This document shows, one piece after another, positions 1 to 11,575 of a stretch of DNA of 64,000 bases (its first letter is position 1; every line of letters starts with the position of its first letter). A model generated the notes under the pieces. The model searched no databases. It was not told the DNA's origin and worked only from the letters and a program-made list of their open reading frames with translations. The stretch comes from Paramarasmius palmivorus (Eukaryota > Basidiomycota > Agaricomycetes > Agaricales > Marasmiaceae): contig JAYKXP010000042.1 in assembly GCA_037176845.1 (NCBI GenBank), positions 186,001-250,000 of the forward strand, given 5' to 3'. Made by a program: the position numbers and the translations under genes.

Positions 1-803
1 GGTGCGACGGATGCGTCGACGGTAATGGGAGCGTCCTCAAAAAGGCGACGAGTGGTGTAAGGTTGGAGATTAATGTACTGGGGAATGGCGCTTTGGTGAT
101 GTCTGAACCGGGTGGAGGTGTAGATCCTGAAGAGCCTTCAGCAACAAGCTTCGTATATAGCTGTGTTAACTTCTTGGCCCCAGTTTCAACCAAACGTGCC
201 TAAGACGACCTTGTGAGAACGAGGCAAAAAAAAAAAGAAGTATCCTGGACATACGGTGTCTTGTGAGTCGCGATCCGAGGATTTGAACGCGATGCTGGCG
301 TTCAGGCGCTCGAGGGCATCCTTGTAATCGTCGATATGGCCTGGCTGAGGTCTGATCCGAGATTCGAAACTGAACAAAATGGTCAACGAAATACATACCC
401 TCGTAGAATGAGAGCCTCCTCCGCTGCAATGCCCTCCTGGTTGCTAGCTACTTCATCAATCTTCAAGAGCGCCTTCTCGATATCTATACGAAGTTTCTTC
501 AAAGAACTTTTGAAGATGGCTAAAGACTACGTACTGCTAGCTCTCCGATTCAAAATCTGGGTTGAATTATATAGTGGTAAAATGGATTTCTCCAGCTTTG
601 CGAGTCTTGTATCGAAACTGTTTAGAATAGCTGTTCGTCTGAGTTCAGAGAAGAATTTGACATTGAGGGTTCGTACAGGTCATTCTCTGGGATATTTGGC
701 GGGTCTTGTTTAGGTTCTGCTCTAGCTAGCATTGCTTTCAGCGATGAGAATGAGGAAAGAAAGTAGAACCAACCAGCTCGATTTCTGCTGTTTCGTCGTC
801 CAT
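1..803 (-). CDS. EXO70: Exocyst subunit Exo70, 5' part (runs off the window)
   Basis: Exo70 is the exocyst subunit that tethers secretory vesicles to PI(4,5)P2 at sites of polarized growth. The start ATG at 801-803 opens MDDETAEIEL, and spliced exons then give LEQNLNKTRQISQRMT, SFDTRLAKLEKSILPLYNST, a segment around IDEVASNQEG, then DYKDALERLNASIAFKSSD, LVETGAKKLTQLYTKLVAEG and PLVAFLRTLPLPSTHPS. This order matches the N-terminal coiled-coil region of fungal Exo70. At least five short introns are visible, with donors at about 773, 542 (GTACGT-type) and 395. The C-terminal Exo70 domain lies left of position 1. The family assignment is from recognition of this N-terminal signature; the intact helical bundle cannot be seen here. 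Confidence 0.88.
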
Positions 804-2355
804 AGCTTTTGAGTATTCCTCGCGGTGTGGAAAGGAAGACAGATGGTTTTCGATGTCGTCAAGGACGATGACGGCGCAACTGCCGACGACGCGTCAGGCG
901 ATGACCAATTGTTTGTTTGTGTTGCATACCTTCTATCAATCTTCTTTGTTCCTCCACATTGACAATCTTTCCTTTTCCTAGCTTTCCGGGGATCCCGTTC
1001 GAGTTTAGGACGTTCTGTCCGCCTACGCTGGGTATTGATCAGAATTTCTGGAATCCAGATACTCATTCCCCTAAAACTACCAATTCCACAATACAATATT
1101 GCAATATTGGGCACCGTCATTCAAGTTTGCGGTGGACATCCTAATATCAAGTTGGACGCACCACAAGATAAGGTACGTACATCTGGACTCACATGTGCTC
1201 AGTACGTAGCTAATGGTACTAAGGTCCAAGGAGTTTATGGGCAAAATAATCGATATCAGCTGTAAAGATTGCATCAACCTTCTAGCTGTGTATCTTGCCG
1301 CAACCACACGAGCACCGTTACTATTGGACGGTAGACACTGCTAGTATTCACGGAACTTGTGGTTGTCTATGCCCCGACGCTCCGGAAATCTATCTTTGCC
1401 CTCAATGGCACAAGCGCGCCCCAATGACCATATCAGTCGCTACCACATGACCACAATACTGAGATACCCTTTTCCCAACTGATGTTGACAATTTGGGACG
1501 CATGCCTTTAGTTGAGTCAATCATGCGGTTCTAAATCCTCTGCTCCGACCTTTGATAGAAGCTCTCATCGCTCCGGCGCTGTCCACTTGCTGCAACCGCC
1601 AACATGCACTTCTGCCCTATCAATGAGAAGCCGCAGCGGCAGCTCAGCTTCCGGCCCAGCTTTATCAAAGTAGAATCGTTTGAATACTGCATTTCAAGGC
1701 CGTTGTGGGATTTTGGAATGGGCCTGCAACAATCCATCTGGTTTCCATCGTCATAGCCCGGTCAAATTTGACAGTGTGTCACATGTCGCATGCTTTCGCT
1801 ATCTAAACTTCTAACGTATGATTCTTCCAGGAGACCATCTCACTGTGCCACTTTTGAGTTGCAAATAGTTATACGTATTTTTCCCGTCAAGATCTCCTTT
1901 TTTGGGGCATCCAGCATACGTTCTCAGTTCGTTCCTAAAACTAAATTCACGTGTACCTTGGGTGAGTTCCCGTGAATGGTCGTTCTTTGATTCTTGTGAT
2001 ACATGGCTGTGGCTGACTCAACTGCGAATGTATCTTTGCTTTAGCTAGCACAGCAGATGTTCTTCTTGATCGAAGCATTTACCGCGATCCATATCTCCCC
2101 ATTTCGCCATCGGCACCAGATTCCTACTTGACATGCAATCCTCATGTTCACCCTCAAATGAGCACGCGATGGTTAAGATGCCTCCATGTACCGATATGAG
2201 AGGAAGCATGTGCTCCTCCGAGATCAAGCCGCCTCGCAGGCTACCCTCGAACAAGATAAAAGGCAGAAAGTGGGTTTCTTTTCCTTCAGGATTTCACTGT
2301 CCTAACTGCCTGCTTCGGTACTGCTCTAGTCCTCAGGACACGCTCCAAGAACATC
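804..2355. other. Intergenic region between EXO70 and first fungalysin
   Basis: No gene is supported. A short plus-strand stretch at about 1107-1265 can be spliced (donor GTACGT at 1172, acceptor CTCAG at 1201) and reads VIQVCGGHPNIKLDAPQ then YVANGTKVQGVYGQ. This is coding-like, but no start, terminus or family is recognisable, so it may be a remnant. The last 100 bases before 2356 contain an A/T-rich GATAAAAG at about 2264 that could serve as the core promoter of the downstream protease. Confidence 0.4.
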
Positions 2356-4627
2356 ATGGTTGCTTTCAACAAATTCTTCTCCTCTGTTCTTCTTGCTGTC
2401 TTGTACGCGACATACAGCAATGCCGCTCCTTGGCCCACGTCAGCCAAGCACGGTACTCACCGTGTTAGGAACATTGGACGTGGCTTGTCCGTCGAGGCTT
2501 TCCACCCCACCACTGACTACAAGGTATGCCAAGTTAGCTGGGCATAAGATTGACTTTTTTTTGATGATCTTCCATCTCAGACCTTTGGCACTGGTCTCGA
2601 GCTGCCCGAAACCCTCATCAAGCCCTCTCACGAGGACAAGACGGTCGCTTTTGTAGCATCGCAGTTGAACATTGACCCCTCCAACTTGGCCTACAAGTCT
2701 GGCTTCACGACCGATACCCACTCAGTCGGTTACGTGAAACAGTTCCATGTGAGAATTCCGAGATTTGCGCTCCGAGATCTGATTCTGACGGTTTCTTTCA
2801 CAATCTATCTTTTGAATCCTCCCACGGTTGCTATCTGGTCGTCATCACATCACAGAATGACATCCCGTTCGTCAACGCAGTTGCCAACGTTGCATTCAAG
2901 GACAACAAAGTTGTTGCCTTTGGTCAATCATTCGTTGCTACTGGTAAGTTTCCCTTTACTTTCGCCCCTTCTGGGAGTTAATATTGTTTGCAGAGAACAT
3001 TGCCGACTCAACACCCACTGTCGAAGTCGACTCCGTTATCGCCAAGGTTGAAGAAGCCCTTCAGGGCAAGAAGAATGAGATCGAGCCGACTCTCGAATAC
3101 TTGGCCCTCGATGACGGCTCAGTTGCTCTTGTTCATGTCTTCCAAGTCCAGAACGAGGAAGTCAACTCCTGGTATGAGGCTTACGTCGATGCTCACACTG
3201 GAGAGCTCGTCTCCGTCACTGATTTTGTAGCCGATGCTTCGGTGAGTTATTATCACTGTGGGGACGGCAATCCATGTTGACTTCCTTTCTAGTACAAAGT
3301 TCTCCCCATCTGGAAGGAAACCCCTCCCGAAGGCCTTGAGACCCTTACCGACCCTCAACTCACTGCCGCGTCTCCTCAGGGATGGCACAGTGATGGCACC
3401 ACAAGCACGACTGTTACCGCGTCGGTATCATTTCTACAATAATGTTCATGCCTCGATCTAACACTTATCATTACAGCGGTAACAATGTCATCGCTTTCAA
3501 AAGCTCTCAATCTTCAACGACCTCGCAATCCAGCAGCAGCCTCAACTTCGTTTACACCTACGACTCCACAGTTGCTCCAACCTCTGGCCAGAACCTTGAT
3601 GCGGCGCGCACGAATGCTTTCTACATCATCAATTCTTACCACGACACTCTTTACCTATATGGTTTCACCGAATCTGCGTTCAACTTCCAAGTGAATAACT
3701 TTGGCAAAGGAGGCTCCGGTAACGACCGTGTCCTCATGAGCGTCCAAGATGCCTCTGGTACCAATAACGCCAACTTTGCTACACCTCCTGAGTAAGATTC
3801 ACTCGATTCTCTGCATAAGATCGTACCGACGTGTTTCCCCTACAGTGGTCAATCTGGAACTTGCAGAATGTACATCTGGACTCTTACCAGCGTAAGACGT
3901 GACGGTGTCATGGAGAACGACATTCCCATCCACGAAATGACTCACGGTCTCTCCAACCGTCTCACTGGTGGAGGTACTGGTCGTTGCTTGCAGACCACTG
4001 AGGCTGGCGGTATGGGTGAGGGATGGTCCGATGCACTTGCTGAGTAAGTTCTTCATTATATCTTGTCAGGAATCATGTCGCTCAGGCTGTTGGTAGCTGG
4101 TTCTCGCATTCCGACTCGGCTGCTGTCACTGACTTCGTTATGGGCCAATGGGTCGAGAACAACACTGGTGGAATTCGTACTCACCCTTACTCCACCTCTG
4201 CCTCGGTTAACCCCCTCAGGTATTCCACGATTGCTACCCTCAACGAAGTTCACGACATTGGTGAAGTCTGGTAAGTGATTTAGCTTTTTCGGTCAAGCTT
4301 TCCATGCTGACTAAACCTCACAGGGCCAACATCCTCCACAATGTCTATGCCGCTCTTGTTTCCGAGCACGGGTTCTCTAGCACTGCGCGAACAGACCCCA
4401 CTGGTAGTGAAGGAAACGTCGTTTTCTTGCATCTTCTCGTTGACGCCCTCGCTCTTCAACCTTGCAACCCAACGCTCCCGACTGCTCGTGACGCTTGGAT
4501 TCAAGCCGATCAGAACCGTTACGGTGGTGCCAACGCCTGCTTGTTGTGGAATGCTTTTGCCAGCCGCGGTCTTGGTGTCGGTGCTGCCAACCACCGTGAC
4601 TCTACTACTGTACCTTCTGGATGCTAA
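2356..4627 (+). CDS. Extracellular metalloprotease, fungalysin family (peptidase M36)
   Basis: Predicted secreted zinc endopeptidase. Nine exons (2356-2523, 2581-2748, 2856-2943, 2994-3241, 3293-3420, 3477-3791, 3846-4043, 4097-4270, 4324-4627) join in frame to 596 residues, the usual fungalysin length. Residues 1-23 are a signal peptide ending near SNAAPW. A fungalysin propeptide (FTP motif region, including the [18 protein letters not shown] strand) follows, then the catalytic domain with [16 protein letters not shown], the zinc motif HEMTH at about 3938-3952, and the third ligand Glu in GEGWSD about 25 residues on. The C-terminus has [19 protein letters not shown]. All catalytic residues are present. 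A second copy lies 672 bp downstream on the same strand, indicating tandem duplication. In saprotrophs these enzymes digest external protein. Confidence 0.95.
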
Positions 4628-5299
4628 AGGAATTCATGATGACGAATGGAATGAAGAATTGAAAAGGATCTTATGTAGAAGTAGCATTACTCAAGTTTTT
4701 ATCATTCATTATTTACATTGGGTTATATGGAGGCAATGCATTTCCTATTCCTTCTATTCGGGTATGATCGAGCGGAACGTGCCTGACGGTGAAGACGCGC
4801 TATCCAACGCCGTTTCACACGGCTTGAGAAGCTTTATTTATAATCAACCCCATAATTTCCGCTTTTTAAATTTTCCTTCAACCTCGACCGAAATCGTATG
4901 ACCCCACAAGCACATATTTATCAAGTGTTTATACTCTTGGCTTTCCTCTCGGCTTTTAGACCAGAACTTAGTTGTCTGGTGTTCGCTGAGGCAGTCAAGT
5001 AATGCGTACGTGGATCCAATTCCTTCGGAACCATTCCCCAAAAGTTCATCGGTCCCACAGAAATTTGTTGGTTGGGGAAATAATGAGCATTGATTGATCG
5101 AGGGCGACTGATTCTCGGTCTCTCCTGCCCGTGTTTTTAAGCCCACTGCCCAGGTTCAACATGATAATCATCTGGAATGCGAAGGTCATAAAGATTGACA
5201 GTCTGGCCAGTGCGTTCTCCTTCCTAGCCTTTGGACCTTCGAACAGTTCATCCCGATCGCCCTAGTGTTTGATAGGGTCGATACCGCACGTCGAAAAAC
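4628..5299. other. Intergenic spacer between tandem fungalysins
   Basis: Contains the 3' flank of the first protease and the promoter of the second. Open frames here are short and shadow-like. No repeat or RNA gene was recognised. Confidence 0.5.
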
Positions 5300-7628
5300 A
5301 TGAAAGGATTCAGCTACTTGCTCGGCGTTGTGTCGCTCACGGTCACCTTTGCTTTGGAGGGACACGCAGCTCCTTGGCTGAAGTCCTCTCAATATCGTAC
5401 CCACCGTATTCAGAGTATTGGCCGTGGCTTAATTATCACCAGCTTTCATCCTGAAACCGTTTATACGGTAAGTTCGTCCTGCCCATGTTTCACTATCATT
5501 CCTGATCTTAAGCTTCTAGACATTCGGAGCCGGAGTAGAACAGGGCCAATCTTTCGTTGAAACCAATCTCGAAGAACGAACGGTCTCGTTTGTCAAATCG
5601 CAGCTTGCCATCGATAGCACCCAAGTCGCTTTCAAATCGGGCCATGTCATTGACGGTACCCAGCTTGGGTACGCTAAACAGTTGCACGTATGTTCGCCTT
5701 TGGCCTTCTAAATCCGACTCTCTCATCTCAAACATAGGATGGCGTACCCTTTATCAATGCGGTCGCAAATGTTGCCTTCAAAGACAACAAAGTCGTTGCT
5801 TTTGGACATTCATTCGTCGATACAGGTGAAGCGTTTAACTTAGACTCTTTAATTATAGACCTCATGTTCACCGTGACACTACAGGAAGCATTCCCTCGTC
5901 GAGGCCTACGGTTCTTTTGGAAGATGTCGTACATGGCGTTGAGGTCTCTCTTAATGGCAAGAAAAATGGTGTTCAGCCTACTCTCGAGTATCTAGCTTTG
6001 CAAGGCGGAGCAGCCGCTCTAGTCCATGTATTCCAAATACAGGACGAAGACGCAGGGATCTGGTATGAAGCATATGTCGATGCGCACTCGGGAGAGCTAG
6101 TGTCGATCAATGATTTTGGCTCAGACGCTTCGGTATGCTGTTTTCACCACTGCCCTTTTAGAAACCACTGATTCCGGCTCAGTACAAAATTGTACCTATC
6201 CAAAAACAAACTATCACCGAGGGTTTAGAGATTGTGACAGACCCCCAAAATCCGGCCGCCTCTCCGGATGGCTGGCATAGTGATGGGACTAATAGTACTA
6301 CCGATACTTCGTGCGTACATTCTACGTTTCTAACAATTCCTTATCTGACTCCATGCTACTAGTGGCAACAACGTTATCGTTTATTGGGCTTCTCAAGCAA
6401 ACACAACTCCTCAGTCTAGCGCTGAGCTGAACTTCATCTATACATATGATGCCTCTCTTGAACCTAGGGAAGGAGAAAACACCGACGCTTCTCGTACCAA
6501 TGTCTTCTATGTCATCAATTCCTGGCATGACACAATGTACCTTTACGGGTTCACCGAATCAGCCTACAACTTCCAGAATAACAATTTTGGGAAAGGTGGT
6601 TTGGGAGGTGACAGGGTTCTCTTTGCCGTTCAGGACGGGAACGGTAGCAATAATGCGAAGTTCTTTACTCCACCAGAGTATGCTCTTCGATTAATATGGT
6701 CTTATCTGATATTAAATCGAGTATCCGCAGCGGTCAATCCGGAACGTGCAGGATCTTCCTCTGGAACCGAACCAGTGTTAGTCCCCAATCTCAGGCCTAC
6801 TGGCTAATGGGTTGATGCGACGTTTTTTATAGCCCAGGCGTGACGGAGGCCTTCAGAATGACGTCCCTATTCACGAGATGACACACGGGTTAACAAAGCG
6901 ATTGACAGGTGGCGGTACAGCAAGGTGCTTGCTCACCATGGAGGCCAGTGGCTTGGGAGAAGGATGGTCGGATGCTGTTGCAGAGTATGTTCTTTGAGCT
7001 ACTTACTAAGCCTCTCTGACGATAATGTTACAAGCTGGTTTGCTCATACCGATACTGCGACAGTCACCGACTTCGTTGTCGGCCAATGGTTGGCAGGAAA
7101 CGATGCTGGATTGCGGGACTATCCTTATTCCACTTCCGCATCCGTCAATCCATTGAGATACTCTACTGTCGGCACACTAGACGAAGTCCACGGTACATTC
7201 TTATATTCCTTGCGTCTGGTGCATCTACTGATACTCGCTATTTTTTCCATAGATATCGGTGAAGTTTGGTAAGCTCTAGGTCCCCTTCTCTCGATAAAGG
7301 TTACTCATTCCCTGTCGTATCTAGGGCAAACATGCTTCACAATGTCTATGCGGAGCTAGTTGCAGAACACGGCTGGTCTGCTACTTCTCTGACCAACGCT
7401 AATGGCGCCGAAGGCAATGTAGTCTTCTTGCATCTCCTAATAGATGCTCTAGCCTTGCAACCGTGCGAGCCTAGTATGCCTAATGCCCGTGATGCATGGA
7501 TACAAGCAGATCAGAATAGATATGACGGTGCCAATAGGTGCTTGTTGTGGAGGGTGTTTGCAAGCAGGGGTCTGGGTGTCGGTGCGGCCGATTATGTAGA
7601 TTCGGGTGTAGTACCTGATGATTGTTAA
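5300..7628 (+). CDS. Extracellular metalloprotease, fungalysin family (peptidase M36), second tandem copy
   Basis: Paralogue of the gene at 2356-4627, same strand and domain order. Signal peptide MKGFSYLLGVVSLTVTFALE, propeptide with [19 protein letters not shown], catalytic domain with GQSGTCRIFLWNRTS, zinc motif HEMTH near 6877-6891, third ligand in GLGEGWSD, and terminal QADQNRYDGANRCLLWRVF. It ends at TAA 7626-7628. The gene has two introns the first copy lacks: one at TS/PRRDG (about 6776-6833) and one at VH/DIGEVW (7193-7252), leaving a 16 nt exon at 7253-7268. The residue after HEMTHGLT is Lys where the first copy has Asn (GLSNR), otherwise the active site is intact. Codon choice is less GC-rich at third positions than in copy one, which may mean weaker expression. 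Confidence 0.93.
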
Positions 7629-7745
7629 TGATACCTTCCTTCGATATCTCGAACATTGTATTGAGTGACATTCTGGAAGCTACATTCAAACTGTACAGGT
7701 CATCTTAAGTCCTTTCGTTTACTGATAACGGTGATATATACATCG

Positions 7746-9225
7746 TTACAGCCCGGGCGGCCCTAAAGGCATTGCGTGAGGAAACTTTTGATAATGACCT
7801 CCCATTAGCGACCCGCCGGATTGCTCACTTCCGTCACCCTGGCATTCCGTGGCGTCAGTGCATAACTTGTGTGAGCTGGCAGAAACACTCACAATCATCG
7901 TTCCCGGGAACCCAAGGTCAAACTCGACCTGACTTTCCAGGAATTTGATCTGTTCAGCGCTGAGCGAAATATCCAAGGCTTCGAGATTTTGTTGTAGGTG
8001 CCCGACTTTCCGACCTCCGATGATCGGAAAGACATGCGTCGTTTTTTGCATCACGTACGCAATAGCCACTGATTTCGTTTCAGTGAGCGAATAAATCAAA
8101 TATCGAGGCAAATGACATACCAGAGGCTATACTTTTTGCACCAACTTCGCTAGCAACCTTCTCGAGGGCCCTCGAGATCCTGACCTGAGTAGAGTCTCGT
8201 CTCCAATCGCTACCAAACATCTTTCGGCCTTCCTCGCCTGATTCCAGCCGCTTCTTCTCCTCAGCATCCGTACGGAGCTTCCCGGTTGCTAAAACACTGA
8301 AAGGTGCCAACGCCATACCTTGGATAGAACGTTAGTGCCACCAAACCATACGATAGGAACAGAGCAAGGACAAACCAAAGTCTCTAGCCATGGGGATAAT
8401 ATCCCTTTCAAACGATCTCTGCATGACATTCCATTCACCCTGGTATACAACGAATGGTGTCTTCCCGGTGTATTTAGCGTACTGGTTTGCCTTCGCTACT
8501 ACCCAAGCGGGCGCGTCTGAGATACCCTGCAATCGGTAAAGTCAGTCTTTCCAGTGCAATGTGAATTCGTGACGAGAAACAAACCAGGTAGAGAACTTTT
8601 CCCTGTACAACGAGATTGTGGAGACCGTCCATAACCTCCTCGATAGTGGTGTCCCAATCCCACCAGTGCACGTAAAGCAGGTCGATATATGTACTCCTAA
8701 GTTTCTTCAGGCTGTCTTGCACGGAAACCGCCATACTTTTGACATTGTTACCGCTGTACATTGTCCTATGTTTGACGGAGGGATCGGCGCGTTTGTAGAA
8801 CGTGGTGTACTGTAGGCCAAGTATCAGATAGAAAAGGACTTCGATATGAATGAACTAATACCTTCGTAGCGATAAACAGCTGGTCACGAATTCCACGCGC
8901 TTCTGCCCATTCACCAATCCACTCTTCCGACGTCCCGTCTTGGCTGTTGAATACACATGGTCAGCTAATCCAAGGCATCCAAGAGGGCGAACAGAGCTTA
9001 CTAGTTGTTCGCAGTGTCGATGAAATTGCCTCCCATCTCAAAGAACGCATCGAGTAATTTGAAACTAGACTCTTTATCCATCGAGCCCATGAAATCGTTC
9101 CATTTGTCGCCGATGCTCATGGCACCAAGGCAAAATGGGGACACATGTACTCCTGCACGAGGAGCAAGGGTACGATAGATACCAAGCTTAGTAGGTGGCG
9201 GTGGTGCTGGAGCGAATGGTGACAT
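7746..9225 (-). CDS. Aldo/keto reductase, aryl-alcohol dehydrogenase (AAD) type
   Basis: NADPH-dependent oxidoreductase of the AKR superfamily, in the group holding fungal aryl-alcohol dehydrogenases and norsolorinic-acid-reductase-like enzymes. It is probably cytosolic and reduces aromatic aldehydes. The ATG at 9223-9225 opens MSPFAPAPPPPTKLGIYRTL. Six or seven exons give the family landmarks: LGAMSIGDKW, the catalytic Asp and Tyr in NFIDTANNYQDG, Lys in LFIATKYTTF, and His in IDLLYVHWWDWD, then VLYLGISDAPAWVVAKANQYA and FPIIGGRKVGHLQQNLEAL near the end. Stop is TAA at 7746-7748. The C-terminal tail after the intron at about 7850-7900 (SEQSGGSLMGGHYQKF) is the least certain part. Exact substrate cannot be read from sequence. 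Confidence 0.9.
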
Positions 9226-10269
9226 GGCAGAGGTTGCAGCAACGGTTTGTCTTTGTCGCCGTTTCTGAAAACTGTACTCCTCGCCTTATAAGACGACATA
9301 CACCCGTGCATGCCGGATTCGATGACGCGTCGTAGTGCAGGATATTGGTAATACTATAGGCGACAATCGAGTCAGATGTGCCAGAAAGCCTCCTTATCGT
9401 TGCGGGTGCGAAGGAGTACACTGCGAGCGTATTCTATCAGACGATCAAATCGAAAAAGAGTAAAAACCGTTTACTCAGCATCAAAGGGCGCCAACACGGG
9501 ATGTCCGAGAACAACGAGAACGCCCTGTTCAATGTCACCGAAAATGGGTTGATATGGGCTTCCCTGCAGCTTGCTCCACGGTAATCCATTCACAATCTGT
9601 GACCACATGAAGCCTGGTTTTGCCTCTAGAAACAGCGTGGGGTGCATATTTGTCGAATAGTCGAATAAGAGGGAGCTGCGCTGGGTGGTGGTCAGGTGCT
9701 GAGATGCCGCGTGGCAAAAAGCAAGAACTTTTCTCGCTATCATTGTACGTCATCATTGCCTCTCTCTGCTGATCCGAGTTCAAGAAGTGCTAAAGTACAC
9801 CGACCGAAGGATTATAATTTGTAAGTAACCATCTTCACCCTTCCTGCTATGATACTCATGAAATTCGTCCGGCTTCCCCAGAGGACCATAACACTCACCA
9901 CTCTCAAGTTACCGACTCGGAGTACGATGAGAGGATATTGAAGATGTAACTATGTATTACGACGGGAACGAGCCCTTTTCTAGGCCTAGGGAATGCGGGA
10001 TAATAAAGCCCTGAGTCACCTCCTTTCTCTGGATGCACTAATTCTACTTCAGCCATAGGTCTTGGGAAAAGGAAGACCGGCAACAGCTGCTACGGCCGTA
10101 TCATCAGCCTGTCCTTTCGTGATGGCAGGCGCTACTCATCTGACTATAGATACGGATGAGATTCAGTGCTCCCTGAAGCCTGAGCAACCACAACATTGTA
10201 TTACTACATGTCACAATTACATGCTTCAATTGCAAGCATCTTCAAATTATCCAAAAAACATTTGAGCGT
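9226..10269. other. Intergenic region with no supported gene
   Basis: Two overlapping minus-strand frames cover 9471-9783. One reads PGFMWSQIVNGLPWSKLQG and ends at 9471; neither shows a family motif or a convincing splice partner. The remainder to 10269 shows nothing recognisable beyond the decaying 3' end of the family A pseudogene to the right. Confidence 0.4.
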
Positions 10270-11575
10270 GGTGGTACATTAATTGCAGACCAAGACAGAT
10301 CGACCATGCTTAGGAACTCCAACAAACCCAAACTGCGCATTCCATTTGAAAGGAGCCACTCCCTTATCTCCTCATCGCAACCTTCCCCCATACCTTCAAT
10401 AGCAGAAACATGCTTATCCTCAATCCGTGTACAGGAGCAAAGACGGAATGCAGAAGTTCAAATTTGCCGGTCCACTCCGTGAACGCCTTTCGGAACTCGA
10501 GAACGTGAAATAGCGGGCGTTTAACATTCCGAAGTATCTGTCTGAGGTCCATGCGCTCAAGGGCGACCCTCAAATCCAGATTTGCCAACCCTAAACGTTC
10601 GAAAGATCGCTGAACTTCCCTGTCGACTCCGAATTCCCGACACCACTGGGGAAAGTTTTGAAACCCGGCCAGTGGTAGGACGTCTTGACACGGGGTGTGT
10701 AGGAGCAAATCCGATAGTGGTAACTCCGGATACAGCCTAGCAGAGAGGCGCCAGGAAATGGCCCAGGGGAAGGCTACGGGTGGAATATGGTATGGAAGGG
10801 TGTTTCAATGATAGACTCTGAAAATTATCTGTGTTCTCAATGCCCATCTCCTCCCTCAGAAATTTGATAGTGCCCGACGGGATATCAGTGACAGATACAC
10901 TCCCAGTGTGCCAAATCACTAATCAGGTCGTTGGGGATTTGTACCGTATTAACATTGTACGTGTTCGTTACCCAGCACAGGACCCCCGAAAATGCCCAAA
11001 AATGCCTGGTCCCAAACACCCTGATTTTATCCGGATCCAAAAAAGGAAATCGTTATCCGGACGGTGCCCCAGGCCTCTGTGAGGGGACAATTTTATCCGG
11101 ACCCATACCCAGGCATCGGGTGGGAAAGCTCCCGAAAAGCGGAAGAAGTAGGCAAAAAAATGCGCCTTTCGGCTGCTTCCAGCTCAAAATCTGCTAAATC
11201 AGCAAAGATTCTGGATTTTCGGACAGGATCTCACCTCGACAACGACCGGCGACCGCGCGCGCTTCCTAACCTCCCTTTTTTATCCGGATATAGGTGAGGC
11301 GTCGCTCCAAAACCACATTTTTATCCGGAAATCTGGCCCAGGCGTGGGCCAAATTTTGGCCAGTTTTTATCCGGATGGGGGGTAGGGACCGTCCAAAAAT
11401 TTCCTCATTTTCATCCGGACCCCGGGCAGGCATTATACCATATTTTCGGGGGTCCTCCCAGCACACACAGATCAGACGTGTCGGAATCCTGAGCATGTTT
11501 GGGATTAGCGAGGGCACTAAACGGCGAAAACCACGTACCATTATGATGTCCATATCTTGGTACTTGGAGCCTGAG
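10270..11575 (-). pseudogene. Family A (SAM-like repeat protein) pseudogene, internally deleted and transposon-split
   Basis: Diverged copy of the intact family A gene at 15518-17228. Homology includes the promoter, the short first exon, the start of exon 2 (to about 11457), then after the transposon the first helical module (VPSGTIKFLREIG equivalent at about 10870) and the last third (LPLAGFQNFPQWCREFGVDR at about 10660). Relative to the intact copy, roughly 800 bp is missing between PLGHFL and the segment before LYPELPLSDLLL, with the junction near 10752. There is also a 16 nt insertion around 10940-10960 and a 4 nt frameshift before VPSGT. A 478 bp transposon lies at 10979-11456. No continuous product is possible. 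Confidence 0.85.
10979..11456. mobile_element. Non-autonomous DNA transposon (MITE-like), 478 bp
   Basis: Perfect 15 bp terminal inverted repeats: AGGACCCCCGAAAAT at the left end (10979-10993) and its complement at 11442-11456. An 8 bp direct repeat CCCAGCAC flanks it at 10971-10978 and 11457-11464. The intact paralogue at about 15640 has a single CCCAGCAC (complement orientation), so this is the filled version of an empty site. The interior holds at least seven copies of a TTTTATCCGGA-type motif (for example near 11026, 11048, 11091, 11279, 11320, 11366 and 11410). No transposase frame is present. The 8 bp duplication suggests a hAT-type mobiliser, although the termini do not start with CA. 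Confidence 0.85.
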
